A DNA stretch of 64,000 nt from Antilocapra americana (GCA_007570785.1 ML660204.1:3213968-3277967), one strand, 5' to 3'. Numbered from the stretch's first letter, positions 20,933-31,988 are shown. Translations and numbers: made by a program. The notes: generated by a model from the letters alone, not told the origin.

Positions 20933-22060
20933 TTTCTGATTACGGTTTCAATTTCCGTGCTTGTGATGGGTCTATTAATATTATCTATCTCTTCCTGGTT
21001 TAGTCTTGGAAAGTTGTACTTTTCTAGGAATTTGTCCATTTCATCCAAATTGTCCAGTTTATTTGCATATAGTTGCTGATAATAGTCTCTTATGATCCTT
21101 TGTATTTCTGTGTTTTCTGTTGTGATCTCTCCGTTTTCATTTCTAATTCTGTTGATTTGGTTCTTCTCCCTTTGTTTCTTGATGAGTCTGGCTAATGGTT
21201 TGTCAATTTTATTTATCTTCTCAAAGAACCAGCTTTTGGCTTGGTTGATTTTTGCTATGGTCACTTTTGATTCCTTTGCATTTATTTCTGCCCTGATCTT
21301 TAAGATTTCTTTCCTTCTACTAGACCTGGGCTTCTGCATCTCTTCCCTTTCTAGTTGCTTTAGGTGTATAGTAAGGTCATTTATTTGATTTTTCTCTTGT
21401 TTCCTGAGGTGAGCTTGTATTGCTATGAACTTTCCCCTTAGCATTGCTTTCACAGTGTCCCATAGGTTTTGAGCTGTTGTGTTTTCATTTTCATTCGTTT
21501 CCATGCATAACTGAATTTCATTTTTAATTTCTTCTGCGATTTGTTGGTTATTCAGCAGTGTGTTGTTGAGCCTCCATATGTTGGAAGTTTTGAGAGGTTT
21601 TCTCCTGTAGTTGATATCTAATCTCACTGCATTGTGGTCAGAAAAGATGCTTGGGATGATTTCAATATTTTTGAATTTATCAAGGTTAGATTTATGGCCC
21701 AGGATGTGATCTATCCTGGAGAAGGTCCCGTGTGCACTTGAGAAAAAGGTGAAATTCCTTGTTTTGGGGTGGAATGACCTATAGATATCAATTAGGTCTA
21801 GTTGGTCTATTGTTTCATTTAAAGTTTGAATTTCCTTGTTACTTTTCTGTCTAGTTGATCTATCCATTGGTGTGAGTGGTGTATTAAAGTCTCCTGCTAT
21901 TATTGTGTTGTTGTTGATTTCCCCTTTCATATTTGTTAGCATTTGCCTTACATATTGTGGAGCTCCTATGTTAGGTGCATAAATATTTATAATTGTTATT
22001 TCTTCTTCCTCGATTGATCCTTTGATCATTATGTAATGTCCATCTTTATCTCTTATCTTC
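20930..22060 (-). pseudogene. L1 ORF2 endonuclease-to-linker part, inverted
   Basis: The minus-strand frame (20917-22110, 397 codons) is open throughout the L1 part. From residue about 19 it encodes most of the APE-type endonuclease: 'GDFN' at 73-76, 'RIDH' at 132-135 and 'SDHN' at 157-160 supply the catalytic Asp/Asn and Asp-His residues. A long charged linker ending 'RPITSTEIETVIRNL' follows. The first ~100 residues of ORF2, with the other catalytic Asn and Glu, are missing. The first 18 codons and the last few come from flanking DNA. It cannot make a working endonuclease. Confidence 0.92.
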
Positions 22061-22062
22061 CA

Positions 22063-24486
22063 AAAAACAAAAGCCCAGGACCAGATGGCTTCACAGCTGA
22101 ATTCTACCAAAAATTTAGAGAAGAGCTAACACCTATTCTACTCAAACTCTTCCAGAAAATTGCAGACGAAGGTAAACTTCCAAACTCATTCTATGAGGCC
22201 TCCATCACCCTAATTCCAAAACCCGGCAAAGATGCCTCAAAAAAAGAAAACTACAGGCCAATATCACTGATGAACTTAGACGCAAAAATCCTCAACAAAA
22301 TTCTAGCAAATAGAATCCAACAACACATCAAAAAGATCATACATCATGATCAAGTAGGCTTTATCCCAGGGATGCAAGGATTCTTCAATATTCGTAAATC
22401 GATCAATGTAATACACCACATTAACAAATTAAAAAATAAAAATCACATGATTATCTCAATAGATGCAGAGAAAGCCTTTGACAAAATTCAACATCCATTT
22501 ATGATAAAAACCCTCCAAAAAGCAGGAATAGAAGGAACATACCTCAACACAATAAAAGCTATATATGACAAACCCACAGCAAACATTATCCTCAATGGTG
22601 AAAAACTGGAAGCATTCCCCCTGAAATCAGGGACAAGACAAGGGTGCCCACTCTCACCACTACTATTCAACATAGTTTTGGAAGTTTTGGCCACAGCAAT
22701 CAGAGCAGATAAAGAAATCAAAGGAATACAGATGGGAAAAGAAGAAGTAAAACTCTCTCTGTTTGCAGATGACATGATCCTCTATATTGAAAACCCTAAA
22801 GACTCTACGAGAAAATTACTAGAGCTAATCAGTGAATATAGCAAAGTTTCAGGATACAAAATCAACACACAGAAATCCCTGGCATTCCTATACACTAACA
22901 GTGAGAAATCAGAAAGAGAAATTAAGGAAACAATCCCATTCACCATCGAAACAAAAAGAATAAAATACTTAGGAGTATTTCTACCTAAAGAATCAAAAGA
23001 CTTGTATATAGAAAACTATAGAACACTGATGAAAGAAATCAAGGAGGACACAAACAGATGGAGAAATGTACCGTGCTCATGGATTGGAAGAATCAATATA
23101 GTGAAAATGAGTATACTACCTAAAGCAATCTATAGATTCAATGCAATTCCTATCAAGCTACCAGAGGTCTTTTTCAAAGAATTAGAACAAATAATTTCTC
23201 AATTTGTATGGAAATACAAAAAACCTCGTATAGCCAAAGCAATCTTGAGAAAGAAGAATGGAACTGGCGGAATCAACCTACCTGACTTTAGGCTATACTA
23301 CAAATCCACAGTCATTAAGACAGTGTGGTACTGGCACAAAGACAGAAACATAGATCAATGGAACAGAATGGAAAGCCCAGAGATAAATCCACACATCTAT
23401 GGACACCTTATCTTTGACAAAGGAGGCAAGAATATAAAATGGAGAAAAGACAACCTCTTTAACAAGTGGTGCTGGGAAAACTGGACAGCCACTTGTAAAA
23501 GAATGAAACTAGATCACTTTCTAACACCATACACAAAGATAAACTCAAAATGGATTAAAGATCTAAGCATAAGACCAGAAACTATAAAACTCCTAGAGGA
23601 TAACATAGGCAAAACACTCTCTGCTATAATCCAAAGCGGGATACTCCATGACCCACCTCCCAGAATATTGGAAATAAAAACACGAATAAACAAATGGGAC
23701 CTAATTAAAATTAAAAGCTTTTGCACAACAAAGGAAACTATAAGCAAGGTGAAAAGACAGCCTTCAGAATGGGAGAAAATAATAGCCAATGAAGCAACAG
23801 GCAAACAATTAATCTCAAAAATTTACAAACAACTCCTGCAGCTCCATTCTAGAAAAATAAACAACCCAATTAAAAAGTGGGCCAAAGAACTTAACAGACA
23901 TTTCTCCAAAGAAGATATAAAAATGGCTAACAAACACATGAAAAGATGCTCAACATCACTCATTATCAGAGAAATGCAAATCAAAACTACAATGAGGTAC
24001 CACTTTACACCAGTCAGAATGGCTGCCATCCAAAAGTCTACAAGCAATAAATGCTGGAGAGGATGTGGAGAAAAGGGAACCCTCTTACACTGTTGGTGGG
24101 AATGCAAACTAGTACAGCCACTATGGAAAACAGTGTGGAGGTTCCTTAAAAAGCTGCAAATAGACCTGCCATATGACCCGGCAATCCCACTGCTGGGCAT
24201 ATACACCGAGGAAACCAGAATTGAAAGAGCCACGTGCACCCCAATGTTCATCGCTGCATTGTTTACAATAGCCAGGACATGGAAGCAACCTAGATGCCCA
24301 TCAACTGACGAATGGATAAGAAAGCTGTGGTATATATACACAATGGAATATTACTCAGCATTAAAAAAAAATTCATTTGAAGCAATTCTACTCAGATGGA
24401 CGAAACTGGAGCCCATTATCCAGAGTGAAGTAAGCCAGAAGCAAAAACAACAATACAGTATATTAACACATATATATGGAATTTAG
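22063..24486 (+). pseudogene. L1 ORF2 reverse transcriptase and C-terminal part
   Basis: An uninterrupted frame (22036-24486, 816 codons) reaches the natural ORF2 stop. From residue about 9 it encodes the reverse transcriptase: '[12 protein letters not shown]' near 13, 'SIDAEKAFD' with catalytic Asp near 143, '[12 protein letters not shown]' near 201 and 'LFADDMILY' with FADD at 243-246. The C-terminal cysteine motif starts at C673 ('[19 protein letters not shown]'). The apparent ATG at 22036 belongs to the inverted half, so the first eight residues are not L1 protein. There is no endonuclease and no promoter. The intact frame points to recent insertion. Confidence 0.93.
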
Positions 24487-24786
24487 AAAGACAGTAACGA
24501 GAACCCAACATGGGAGACAACAAAAGGAATGCAGATGTATAGAATAGACTCGTGGACTTTCTGGATGAGGGTAGGGGTGGGATGATGTGGGAGAAGGGCA
24601 TTGAAGCATGTTAATTGTCATGTGTCTAATCAATCGCCAGCCCAGGATTGATGCTCGGGACTGGTGCAGCGAGATTTCCCGGGGGGGAGGGAGGAGGGAG
24701 GGGGGACCCGGAGGGGAAGCATATGTAAACCCATGGTGATATCATGACAATGTATGGCAAAAACAATAATAATAAAAAAAAAAAAA
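24487..24786 (+). mobile_element. L1 3' UTR with G-rich tract and poly-A
   Basis: Between the ORF2 stop and the A tail lies a G-rich stretch at 24681-24705 with four or more runs of at least three G, fitting a G-quadruplex. Such polypurine tracts are a known feature of mammalian L1 3' UTRs. It ends 'aataataataaa' plus poly-A. Confidence 0.88.
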
Positions 24787-25104
24787 CTCAAGAAATTTTT
24801 AAAAATGGTATCCAGAGTTCCTTTTCAGTAATGATGAAGACGAGAGCCTTCCCTGAGCTCCATCTGTGGCCCAGTGCCATGCAGAGTGCCTCACTAGGAC
24901 AAGCTGTTCTCATCCTCTCGACCGCCCAGCGAGGTCAGCACTGCTACTCCACATGGCAGAGCTGGGCACGGAGGCAGAAAGAACAACCCAAATACCAACA
25001 CAAAGAGCGAAAATAAGATTTGCTTTAGCCAAAGTTCCTTCCTTTTTTCCTTTAAATGATAAAAGAGGCTTCTTAAAAAAGCTAACAATACAGAAGTGAG
25101 TCAG

Positions 25105-25781
25105 CTCAGTTCAGTTTAGTTGCTCAGTCATTTCCTACTCTTTGCGACCCAATGAACCGCAGCACACCAGGCCTCTCTGTCCATCACCAACTCCTGGAGT
25201 CCATCTAAACCCATGTCCATTGAGTCGGTGACGCCATCCAACCATGTCATCCTCTGTCTTCCCTTTCTCCTCCTGCCCTCAATGTTTCCCAGCATCAGGG
25301 TCTTTTCCAATGAGTCAGCTCTTCGCATCAGGTGGCCAAAGTATTGGAGTTTCAGCTTCAACATCAGTCCTTCCAATGAACACACAGGACTGATCTCCCC
25401 TAGGATGGACTGGTTGGATTTCCTTGCAGTCCAAGGGACTCTCAAGAGTCATCTCCAACACCACAGTTCAAAAGCATCAATTCTTCAGTGCTCAGCTTTC
25501 TTTATAGTTTCAACTTTCACACCCATACATGACAACTGCAAAAACCATAGTCTTGACTAGACAGACCTTTGTTGGCAAAGTAATGTCTCTGCTTTTTAAT
25601 ATGCTATCTAGGTTGGTCATAACTTTCCTTCCAAGGAGTAAGCATCTTTTAATTTCATGGCTGCAGTCACCATCTGCAGAGATTTTGGAGCCCAGAAAAA
25701 TAAAGTCAGCCACTGTTTCCCCATCTATTTCCCATGAAGTGATGGGACCAGGTGCCATGATCTTTGTTTTCTGAATGTAAC
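25105..25781 (-). mobile_element. BovB LINE fragment, 3' part
   Basis: Starts at the BovB 3' terminus ('ctcagttcagtttagttgct') and ends in 'gatctttgttttctgaatg'. The target duplication 'agtgagtcag' lies at 25095-25104 and 25782-25791. Minus-strand frames (for example 25128-25445 with '[17 protein letters not shown]') are broken C-terminal coding pieces, not a gene. Confidence 0.94.
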
Positions 25782-25889
25782 AGTGAGTCAGGTAAGACTT
25801 AAAAGTACCCCGAGTCGGTGTCTTGTTCTTGTCCTCATGCTGCTGACCATGAAGTGACTATCATGTGTGCAAGTAGAGTCTTCAGTAGC

Positions 25890-26200
25890 ATATCTTTTTC
25901 TTTTTTTAAATATTCATTGACTTATCTTTGGTTGTGCTGGGTCTTTGTTGTTGCACTCTAGGGCTTTCTCTAGTTGCAGTGAGCCGGGGCTACTCTCCAT
26001 TTGTGGCATCCAGGCTTCTCACTGTGGTGGCTTCTCTTGTTGCAGAGCACAGGCTGTAGAGTGTGTGGTCTCAGTAGTTGTGGTGCACAGGCTTAGCTGC
26101 CCTGTGGCATGTGGGATCTTCTCGAATTAGGGATCGAACCCGTGTCCCCTGCCTTGGTAGCAGGATTCTCAACCACTGAACCACCAGGAAAGCCCAGGAT
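25890..26200 (-). mobile_element. Long CHR-type SINE, antisense
   Basis: About 300 bp: T-rich tail, 'tggttgtgctgggtctttgt', 'ggcttctcttgttgcagagc', 'gtggcatgtgggatcttctc', ending in the head 'aaccactgaaccaccaggaa'. This is the extended CHR form. Confidence 0.88.
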
Positions 26201-26204
26201 TACA

Positions 26205-26276
26205 TCTTTTATTCATTGAACAAACATTCATTGAGCACTCAGGACATGTCAGGGATTATGTTAAGGGTGTAGGGAA
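26205..26276 (-). mobile_element. L2 3' end fragment, antisense
   Basis: 'ttattcattgaacaaacatt' then 'cattgagcactcaggacatg' is the reversed L2 terminus. A MER20 follows directly. Confidence 0.6.
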
Positions 26277-26490
26277 GGGGTTCTCAACCCTGGCACTGCT
26301 TGGCACGACATCTGGGACTGAATAACTCTCTGTTGTGGGCTCTATGCACTGTAGGGTGTTAAGCAGTATCCTTGGCCTAGGGGATGGGTGGCCAATGGCT
26401 TCCACCCCCTAGTAATCATAACCAAAAATGTCTCCAGGCATTTTCACACATCCCCTTGGGGCTGAAAGTGCCCCAGTGAGGGCCTCTGGT
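26277..26490 (+). mobile_element. MER20 (hAT-Charlie)
   Basis: 'gttctcaaccctggcactgc', 'gggctctatgcactgtaggg', 'aaaaatgtctccaggcattt' and 'cccttggggctgaaagtgcc' match MER20 from end to end. Confidence 0.88.
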
Positions 26491-26574
26491 CTAGATAAAT
26501 GTGGCTGCGTGTGGTTCTTTGCTTAGTCTTCTCCTTAGCACGACATAGTGGCATCTGGACGTTTCATTTTCAAC

Positions 26575-27250
26575 ATTCAAACTTTAAAATAGCTAAATTA
26601 GGCATACGGTACACATTCTAAAAGTGCAAAAAAGTGACGCTGGAGCAGTTAGTTTCTTCTCATCCCCGTCCTCCAGTTGTGCAATGGGTCCCAGCCCAGA
26701 GGCAACCACTATTACTGGTGGCTGGACCCCAGTGAGACTTGATATTTATCTATCTGTTTCTCACCAGAAAAAAAATGGGCATTTCACGTGACTCAATGTG
26801 TAATTCCAAGTTTCTTATTCAGAGACACTGTGCATATATAAATATGCACGGAAGTAGACTCTTCCTATTTCTTTTTTAATATAAACGATACCATGTCATA
26901 TGCACTTATTTCACTCAACAATGTATCTTGAAGATACCCTTTTCCTATATTAAAAAAAAAAAGAATCTTGCTTTCTTTTTAACAGCCACAGAGTATTCTG
27001 TTGAGTGGATGTTTCCTTATCTGTTTAACCAGCCCCCACAGATACACAATTAGATTGTTTCCAGTCTCTTGCTACCATGAACAGTGCTGCCAAGTCTACC
27101 CCTGTGCACACATTCTGTCTCACAAGTGGGGGTGTATTTGTAGGATAAATTATTTGGGGTGGGATGGCTGTGCCAAAGGATGTGCGTCTTTTTAATTAAG
27201 AAATCTATTGCCTAATTGTCCTCCATAGAAGTTGCGTCAGTTCATACCTC
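26575..27250 (-). mobile_element. L1M-type 3' region, antisense
   Basis: 'cagaggcaaccactattact', 'tttcactcaacaatgtatct', 'ccacagagtattctgttgag', 'taaccagcccccacagat', 'ctgtgccaaaggatgtgcgt' and 'ttgcctaattgtcctccata' follow the reverse complement of an old L1 3' region. It is strongly diverged. Frames over it are spurious. Confidence 0.78.
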
Positions 27251-27660
27251 AGCTAGCTTGACAGGGGTCCAATTTGACACTGTGCCTGATTTTCAAGCCC
27301 GCAGAGCAGTGAGTGTTCGCCATGGCTCAGGCAGGAGCGGCGATGCCAGGGGCAGTCTGAGAGAGGCAGATGCTTTTGATGAGATGCCAGATCCAGCTGT
27401 ATCTCCTCCAAAGAAACAGATAAGGCCAGAGCAGTCCTCTTCTCTGTGAGCAGCCTCCCAGCCTGGAAGGCGGTAGGTGGAGGAGGGGGAGTAGAAGCTC
27501 CATTTGCTGGAGTGGAAACGCTTCCCTCATCTCCAGCTCTGCCTGCTCCTGAGCCAAGAGACTAGCTAGAGGTTGGGAGGCGGGGAGCATTCGGCTTCAG
27601 GCCCCCTTCACAAAGCATTAGGTAGAAGACATCATTGACACATGCGTATCTTCATTTGTA
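27251..27660. other. Single-copy DNA between L1M and BovB
   Basis: Short frames on both strands (27216-27449 and 27327-27590) show no known domain. No gene is supported. Confidence 0.45.
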
Positions 27661-27668
27661 ACAAAAGT

Positions 27669-28450
27669 GATGTTGTTCAGTTGCTAAGTCCTGTCTGAGT
27701 CTGTGTGACCTCGTGGACTGCAGCACACCAGGTTTCCCTGTCCTTCACTTCCTCCCTGGGTTTGCTCAAACTCATGTCCATTGAGTTGGAGATGCCAACC
27801 ATCTCATCCTCTGTTGCTCTCTTCTCCTCCTGCTGTCAATCTTTCTCAGCATCAGGGTCTTTTCCAATGAGTCGGCTCTAAACATCAGGTGGCCAAAATA
27901 TTGGAGCTTCAGCTTTAGCATCAGTCCTTCCAATAAATATTCAAGATTGGTTTCCTTTAGGATTGACTGGTTTGATCTTGCAGTTCAAGGGACACTCAGG
28001 AGTCTTCTCCGGCACCACAGTTTGAAAGCATCAGTTCTTTGGTGCTCACCCTTCTTTCTGGTCGAACTCTCACATCTGTACATGACTACTGGAAAAACCA
28101 TAGCTTTGACTAGATGGACCTTTGTTGGCAAAGTGATATCTCTGTCCTTTAATATGTTGTCAATGTTTGTTGAAGCTTTTCTTCCAAGAAGCAAGTGTCT
28201 ATTCATTTCATGGCTGCAGTCACCACCCACAGTGGTTTTGGAGCCCAAGAAAAGAAAATCTGTCACTACTTCTACTTTTCCCCCTTCTGTTTGCCATGAA
28301 GTGATGGACCAGATGCCATGATCTTGGTTTTTTAATGCTGAGGTTAAGCCACTATTTTTACTCTCCTCTTTCACCTTTATCAAGAGGCTCTTTAGTTCCT
28401 CTTTACTTCCTGCAATTCGAGTGATATCATCTGCCTATCTGAGGTTGATG
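27669..28450 (-). mobile_element. BovB LINE fragment, 5'-truncated
   Basis: It runs from 'gatgttgttcagttgctaag' to 'catctgcctatctgaggttg', the point just before the YADD codons. The target duplication 'acaaaagt' lies at 27661-27668 and 28451-28458. The minus frame 27985-28383 retains 'ITLPTKVHLVKAMVFPVVMY' and is a broken BovB coding piece. Confidence 0.92.
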
Positions 28451-28604
28451 ACAAAAGTTTGTGTCACCAACTGACCATTACTGACCCAGGAAGGGGTGCT
28501 TGTCTACCAGCATGGCACACCATATGGTCATCACTGCTAGGCTAGCGATGGACAGCCCAGTGGCTGGTCTTGGGAAGCAGTTTGGCAAGTTTAAATTTTT
28601 TTCT

Positions 28605-28722
28605 TGGACTTCCCTGTTTAGGACTCTGGGTGTCCACTGCAAGGGGCATGGGTTCGATCCCTAGTTGAGGAGCTGAGATTCCCTCATGCAGCATGGTGTG
28701 ACCAAATTAAAAGAAAATCTTA
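28605..28722 (+). mobile_element. CHR-type SINE, sense
   Basis: 'ttggacttccctgtttagga', 'catgggttcgatccctagtt' and 'gcagcatggtgtgaccaaat' are recognisable. A few head bases are lost. Confidence 0.85.
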
Positions 28723-29043
28723 AATTCTTTGACACTCTCTGTGCAGAAGGAGAAGTCTGATTCCCCCCACTTGAGTGTCGGCTGGCCTCGATGGCGAAAT
28801 GATGGTTTGTGTCTTCTGTGACTCATGCAAAGCTGCATCCCCAGCTCCTGGGTTGCCGGCTCTGGGGGAGGCCAGCTGCCATTTTGGGAGCCCACTCAAG
28901 CAACCTGCAGTCCTCATCGGGAGGATTGGAGACTACTCACCACCCACCAACACCAACTTGTCAGTCGTAGGAGTGAGCCACCTTGAAACCAGATCCCCAG
29001 CCCCCCTCAAGCCTTTGGATGGTACTGCTTTGGCCATCTTTTT
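28723..29043. other. Single-copy DNA without a gene
   Basis: A 112-codon plus-strand frame (28775-29113) runs on into the neighbouring SINE, so it is not a gene. No repeat is seen. Confidence 0.45.
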
Positions 29044-29241
29044 GCCTGGAGGCTCAGATGGTAAAGAATCTGCTTGCAGTGCAGGAAATCTGGGTTCAAT
29101 CCCTGGATCATGAAGATCCCCTGGAGAAGAAAATGGAAACCTACTCCAGTATTCTTGCCTGGAGAATTCCATGAACAGAGGAGCCTGGGCTATGGTCCAT
29201 CGGGTCATAAAGAGTCAGACGCAACTGAGCGACTAACACAG
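29044..29241 (+). mobile_element. Bov-tA SINE, sense
   Basis: 'ctcagatggtaaagaatctg' head and 'ctactccagtattcttgcct' body, ending 'gcaactgagcgactaacac'. A few body bases are missing around 29190. Confidence 0.92.
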
Positions 29242-29538
29242 TATCAGATAATGAAATAAAACCAAAGTAGGCAATGAATGTCTGTTCCCAGGATGGTCAA
29301 CTCTGTGAATAGCCCTGTTTACCTGCACCTTTTTTCTCTGCTCTGTGTCTCCCATCCCTGCAAGGAGGCAGAAGACCTTTTCAAACCATGATGAATGGTA
29401 CAGACGGATTTTTAAATCTTCCATGAAGTTAACACAGAGGCAAAGTGGCCAGTTATAAATCATCAGCATTTAGTATGATGTACTCCCCAACTTCCCAGTA
29501 ACCTTCCACTGTGGGTCCAGAGGACATTCTGTAACCTC

Positions 29539-29734
29539 CCAACCCAAGGGCTGAACCCAGATCTCCCTCATTGCAGACAGATTCTTTACCAGCTGAGCCA
29601 CAAGGGAAGCCCAAGAATACTTGAGTGGGTAGCCTATCCCTTCTCCAGCAGATCTTCCTGACCCAGGAATTGAACCAGGGTCTCTGCATTGCAGGTGGAT
29701 TCTTTACCAACTGAGCTATCAGGGAAGCTCATAT
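29539..29734 (-). mobile_element. Composite SINE with two tRNA-like heads
   Basis: Read on the minus strand there is a head plus part of the body ('taggctacccactcaagtat'), then directly a second head ('gggcttcccttgtggctcag'). One duplication, 'tgtaacctc' (29530-29538 and 29735-29743), flanks the whole unit, so both halves arrived together. Dimeric forms like this are known in bovid genomes. Confidence 0.85.
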
Positions 29735-29875
29735 TGTAACCTCACTCATCCTCAACTGTTTCATTTGCAAAATGGGTTGATAACCAAAGACATAGAGTGG
29801 GCCCAGAGAGTCTCCAGAAGTCCCTTCAAGTGTTGAGCCCCAGATGTCTATAAACCTTAACTCACTCATCCTCCA

Positions 29876-30020
29876 TGCATCCATCCACTCAGCAAATTTG
29901 TGTTATACATCTACTGTGTTCCAGGTACCATGCAAGGTGCCAGGGATATGGATGAGAGCAAATCACTATCACTAGGGTCAAGGGAAGTACAGCCAGTGGG
30001 AGAGACAGATGGACAGACTG
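29876..30020 (-). mobile_element. L2 3' end, antisense
   Basis: 'catccactcagcaaatttgt', 'catctactgtgttccaggta' and 'gtgccagggatatggatgag' match the reversed L2 terminus. Confidence 0.7.
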
Positions 30021-30225
30021 GCTGACGGTACCACATGATATCAGGGGGATGTGACAGGGCTGTGGAGGTGCAGAGACACTCAGGAGTGACTCCCGAGTGG
30101 GCCATGTGCTCCTGCTCCCCTCCTGCTCAGGGACCACAACATCAGGCACAGTGTGCTAGCTTTCTGCTTCTCAACAAAGGGTAGAACTGGATTCAGAAAG
30201 GCATAGGTTGTAAAAACAGATATAC

Positions 30226-30530
30226 TGGGCCTCTCTGGTGGCTCTGAATCTGCCTGCCAATGCAGGAGACATGAGTTCGATCTCTGGTCCGAGAGAATCC
30301 GAGGAGCAACTAAGCTCGTGTACGAAAGCGACTGAGCCTGTGCCCTAGAGCCTGGGAGCTGCAACTACGGAGCTCATGGGTCAAAACTATTGAAGACCCC
30401 ATGCCTAGAGCCTAGAGCCTATGCTCTGCAACAAGAGAAGCCACTGCAATGAGAAGCCCATGGGCTGCAACTAGAGTAAAGTCCACACATAGCAATGAAG
30501 ACCCAGCACAGTCATAAATATATAAATAAT
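30226..30530 (+). mobile_element. Long CHR-type SINE, sense
   Basis: Head 'ctctctggtggctctgaatc' is followed by the long body 'gagcaactaagctcgtgtac', 'gcaacaagagaagccactgc', 'gaagacccagcacagtcata' and an AT-rich tail. The phrase 'cctagagcctagagcctatg' contains a short tandem repeat. Confidence 0.85.
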
Positions 30531-30599
30531 AACATAGGTGTTATGACAACCTGTTTGGACCCATGCGCTGTATACAGCCCAAGTCATAGAGGTCCATTT

Positions 30600-31110
30600 A
30601 CTCTTGGAACTTGCCACATTCCTTCCTGCCCCAGGACCTTTGTATGTGATGCTTACCCTCTGCCAGGATCACTCCACCTCACCCCCTTCTCCCAGTTCAA
30701 GCAGTGATGAGCTCCTAGTCACCCTTCAAATGCCTTCCTCCAGGGTCTGCACATCTTTCCTTGCATTCTCTACTCAGCATCGTTTGTTTCCTTCATAGCA
30801 CTTTTCTTTTTATTCTTTATATATATACATGTATTTATTTGGCTGCACCAGGTCTCAGTTTCAGCATGTGAGATCTAGTTCCTTGAGCACAGTCTTAGTC
30901 ACTAGACCACCAGGGAAGTGCGCTTATGGCACTTTTCACAACTGTAATTGTGCTGTTTTATTAGTCCCCCACCATGTTCCCCATTAGAATCTAGGGTCCA
31001 CCCATGAGGTAGGGACTGCATCTTGAGCACCATTGTAACCTCAGGAGCAAAATGTGTCCAGTACCAAAACAAAAGTGTTGGGTGAAATAATGAGTGAGTG
31101 TATTAGTCAT
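30600..31110 (+). mobile_element. L2 (3' region), sense, split by a SINE
   Basis: 'gccccaggacctttgtatgt', 'ccctctgccaggatcactcc', 'cttcctccagggtctgcaca' and, after the SINE, 'ccccattagaatctagggtc' follow the L2 3' region. A CHR SINE sits at 30807-30927 between repeats of 'gcacttttc'. Confidence 0.72.
30807..30927 (-). mobile_element. CHR-type SINE inside the L2
   Basis: An AT-rich tail with TA repeats, 'ttggctgcaccaggtctcag', and the head 'actagaccaccagggaagtg' are visible; the B-box region is deleted. The target duplication is 'agcacttttc' at 30797-30806 and 'ggcacttttc' at 30928-30937. Confidence 0.85.
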
Positions 31111-31477
31111 TATATATTCTTGATCTTGTTTAATCTTCACTTCAGACTTTCAAGGAACTATTGGCTTCATGATTGCCTCATTACCCCACACCATACCCAG
31201 ATGTCCACACATGACTCTCCCTTCCTGGGGAGTCAGATCTACTACCCATTTTGTGCTCAGAGAAGGTGGTGTCCCTCTGGCCTGGCCCAGGATGTGAAGT
31301 GAGGATGCTTAAGATGTGGACTCCAGTTCAGCCAGGTCTGGGGTGGGGCACCAGACCCTGCCTATCTATTGAGTTTTTGGGTGATGTGGATGCTGCAGTC
31401 TCTGGACCATACCCTGAGTCATAACATCCTAAGGAGTTTCTGGAAAGAGTTTAACTCCTGATAGAAAGAGACCCACA
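31111..31477. other. Single-copy DNA without a gene
   Basis: No repeat or frame of interest is recognised. The end of this stretch carries the 5' copy of the next SINE's target duplication. Confidence 0.45.
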
Positions 31478-31606
31478 GGGACTTCCCTGGTGGTCCAATG
31501 GTTAAGACTCTGTGCTTCTACTGCAGTGAAAGATGGGTTTGATTCCTGGCCAGGGAACTAAGATCCCACATACTGCAGTGTGACCGAAAAAAAAAAAAAA
31601 AAAAAA
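31478..31606 (+). mobile_element. CHR-type SINE, sense, with long poly-A
   Basis: 'gggacttccctggtggtcca' through 'tgcagtgtgaccg' and a run of about 20 A. A perfect 15-bp duplication, 'agaaagagacccaca', lies at 31463-31477 and 31607-31621. The intact tail and duplication mark a fairly young copy. Confidence 0.95.
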
Positions 31607-31988
31607 AGAAAGAGACCCACAAAGAGAAGCTGTGTTTTCTGTTGTTATGCAGGCACATGATTTTGGAAGCTGCTGCAGCAACTGTGATTGGCCACAGCTG
31701 GCCACTTGGGACAAAACCAGCACAAGGAGAGGTGGGGGAGAGGAAAGTTTGCAACGCCCTGGGCTCTGGGCTTTGCGTGACGTCACAAAGCTCCTAAACA
31801 ACCCCAGAATGGCTCGTATGGGACAGTAAACGATGGCTTACATTAAGTTTGGGAGTTTTTTACTTGCAGCCCAGAGTAGAGTCAAAAAGAGCAACTGTGG
31901 AACCCCACCATTCTGGGTGCTTATCCTTGCCCCCCAGTGGCACTGATCAACTTAACCCAGCTTCAGCTTCCTTGTCTATACAAAGGTG
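31607..31988. other. Single-copy DNA without a gene
   Basis: No repeat is recognised. The frames here (for example 31632-31829) are short and the antisense ones run into the SINE poly-A. Confidence 0.4.

Larger units (their letters stand above)
20919..24793 (+). mobile_element. Young L1 with 5' inversion (twin-primed insertion)
   Basis: A 5'-truncated L1 of about 3.85 kb is flanked by the 14-bp duplication 'aaaaaaactcaaga' (20919-20932 and 24780-24793). Its upstream 1.13 kb (20930-22060) is inverted relative to the rest. The right part (22055-24786) runs through ORF2, 3' UTR and poly-A. The pre-insertion strand read TTTT/AAAA at the nick, the L1 endonuclease motif. The inverted part ends and the direct part begins at the same ORF2 position ('aatctt'), so nothing is lost at the switch. 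ORF1 and the start of ORF2 are absent. Confidence 0.95.

Noticed and set aside
23823..24341. 172-codon minus-strand frame
   Set aside because: It is the antisense shadow of the L1 ORF2 C-terminus.
31478..31606. CTCF-like core in the CHR head ('ccaccagggaag')
   Set aside because: The match to the CTCF consensus is partial and shared by all CHR copies; no support for binding from sequence alone.
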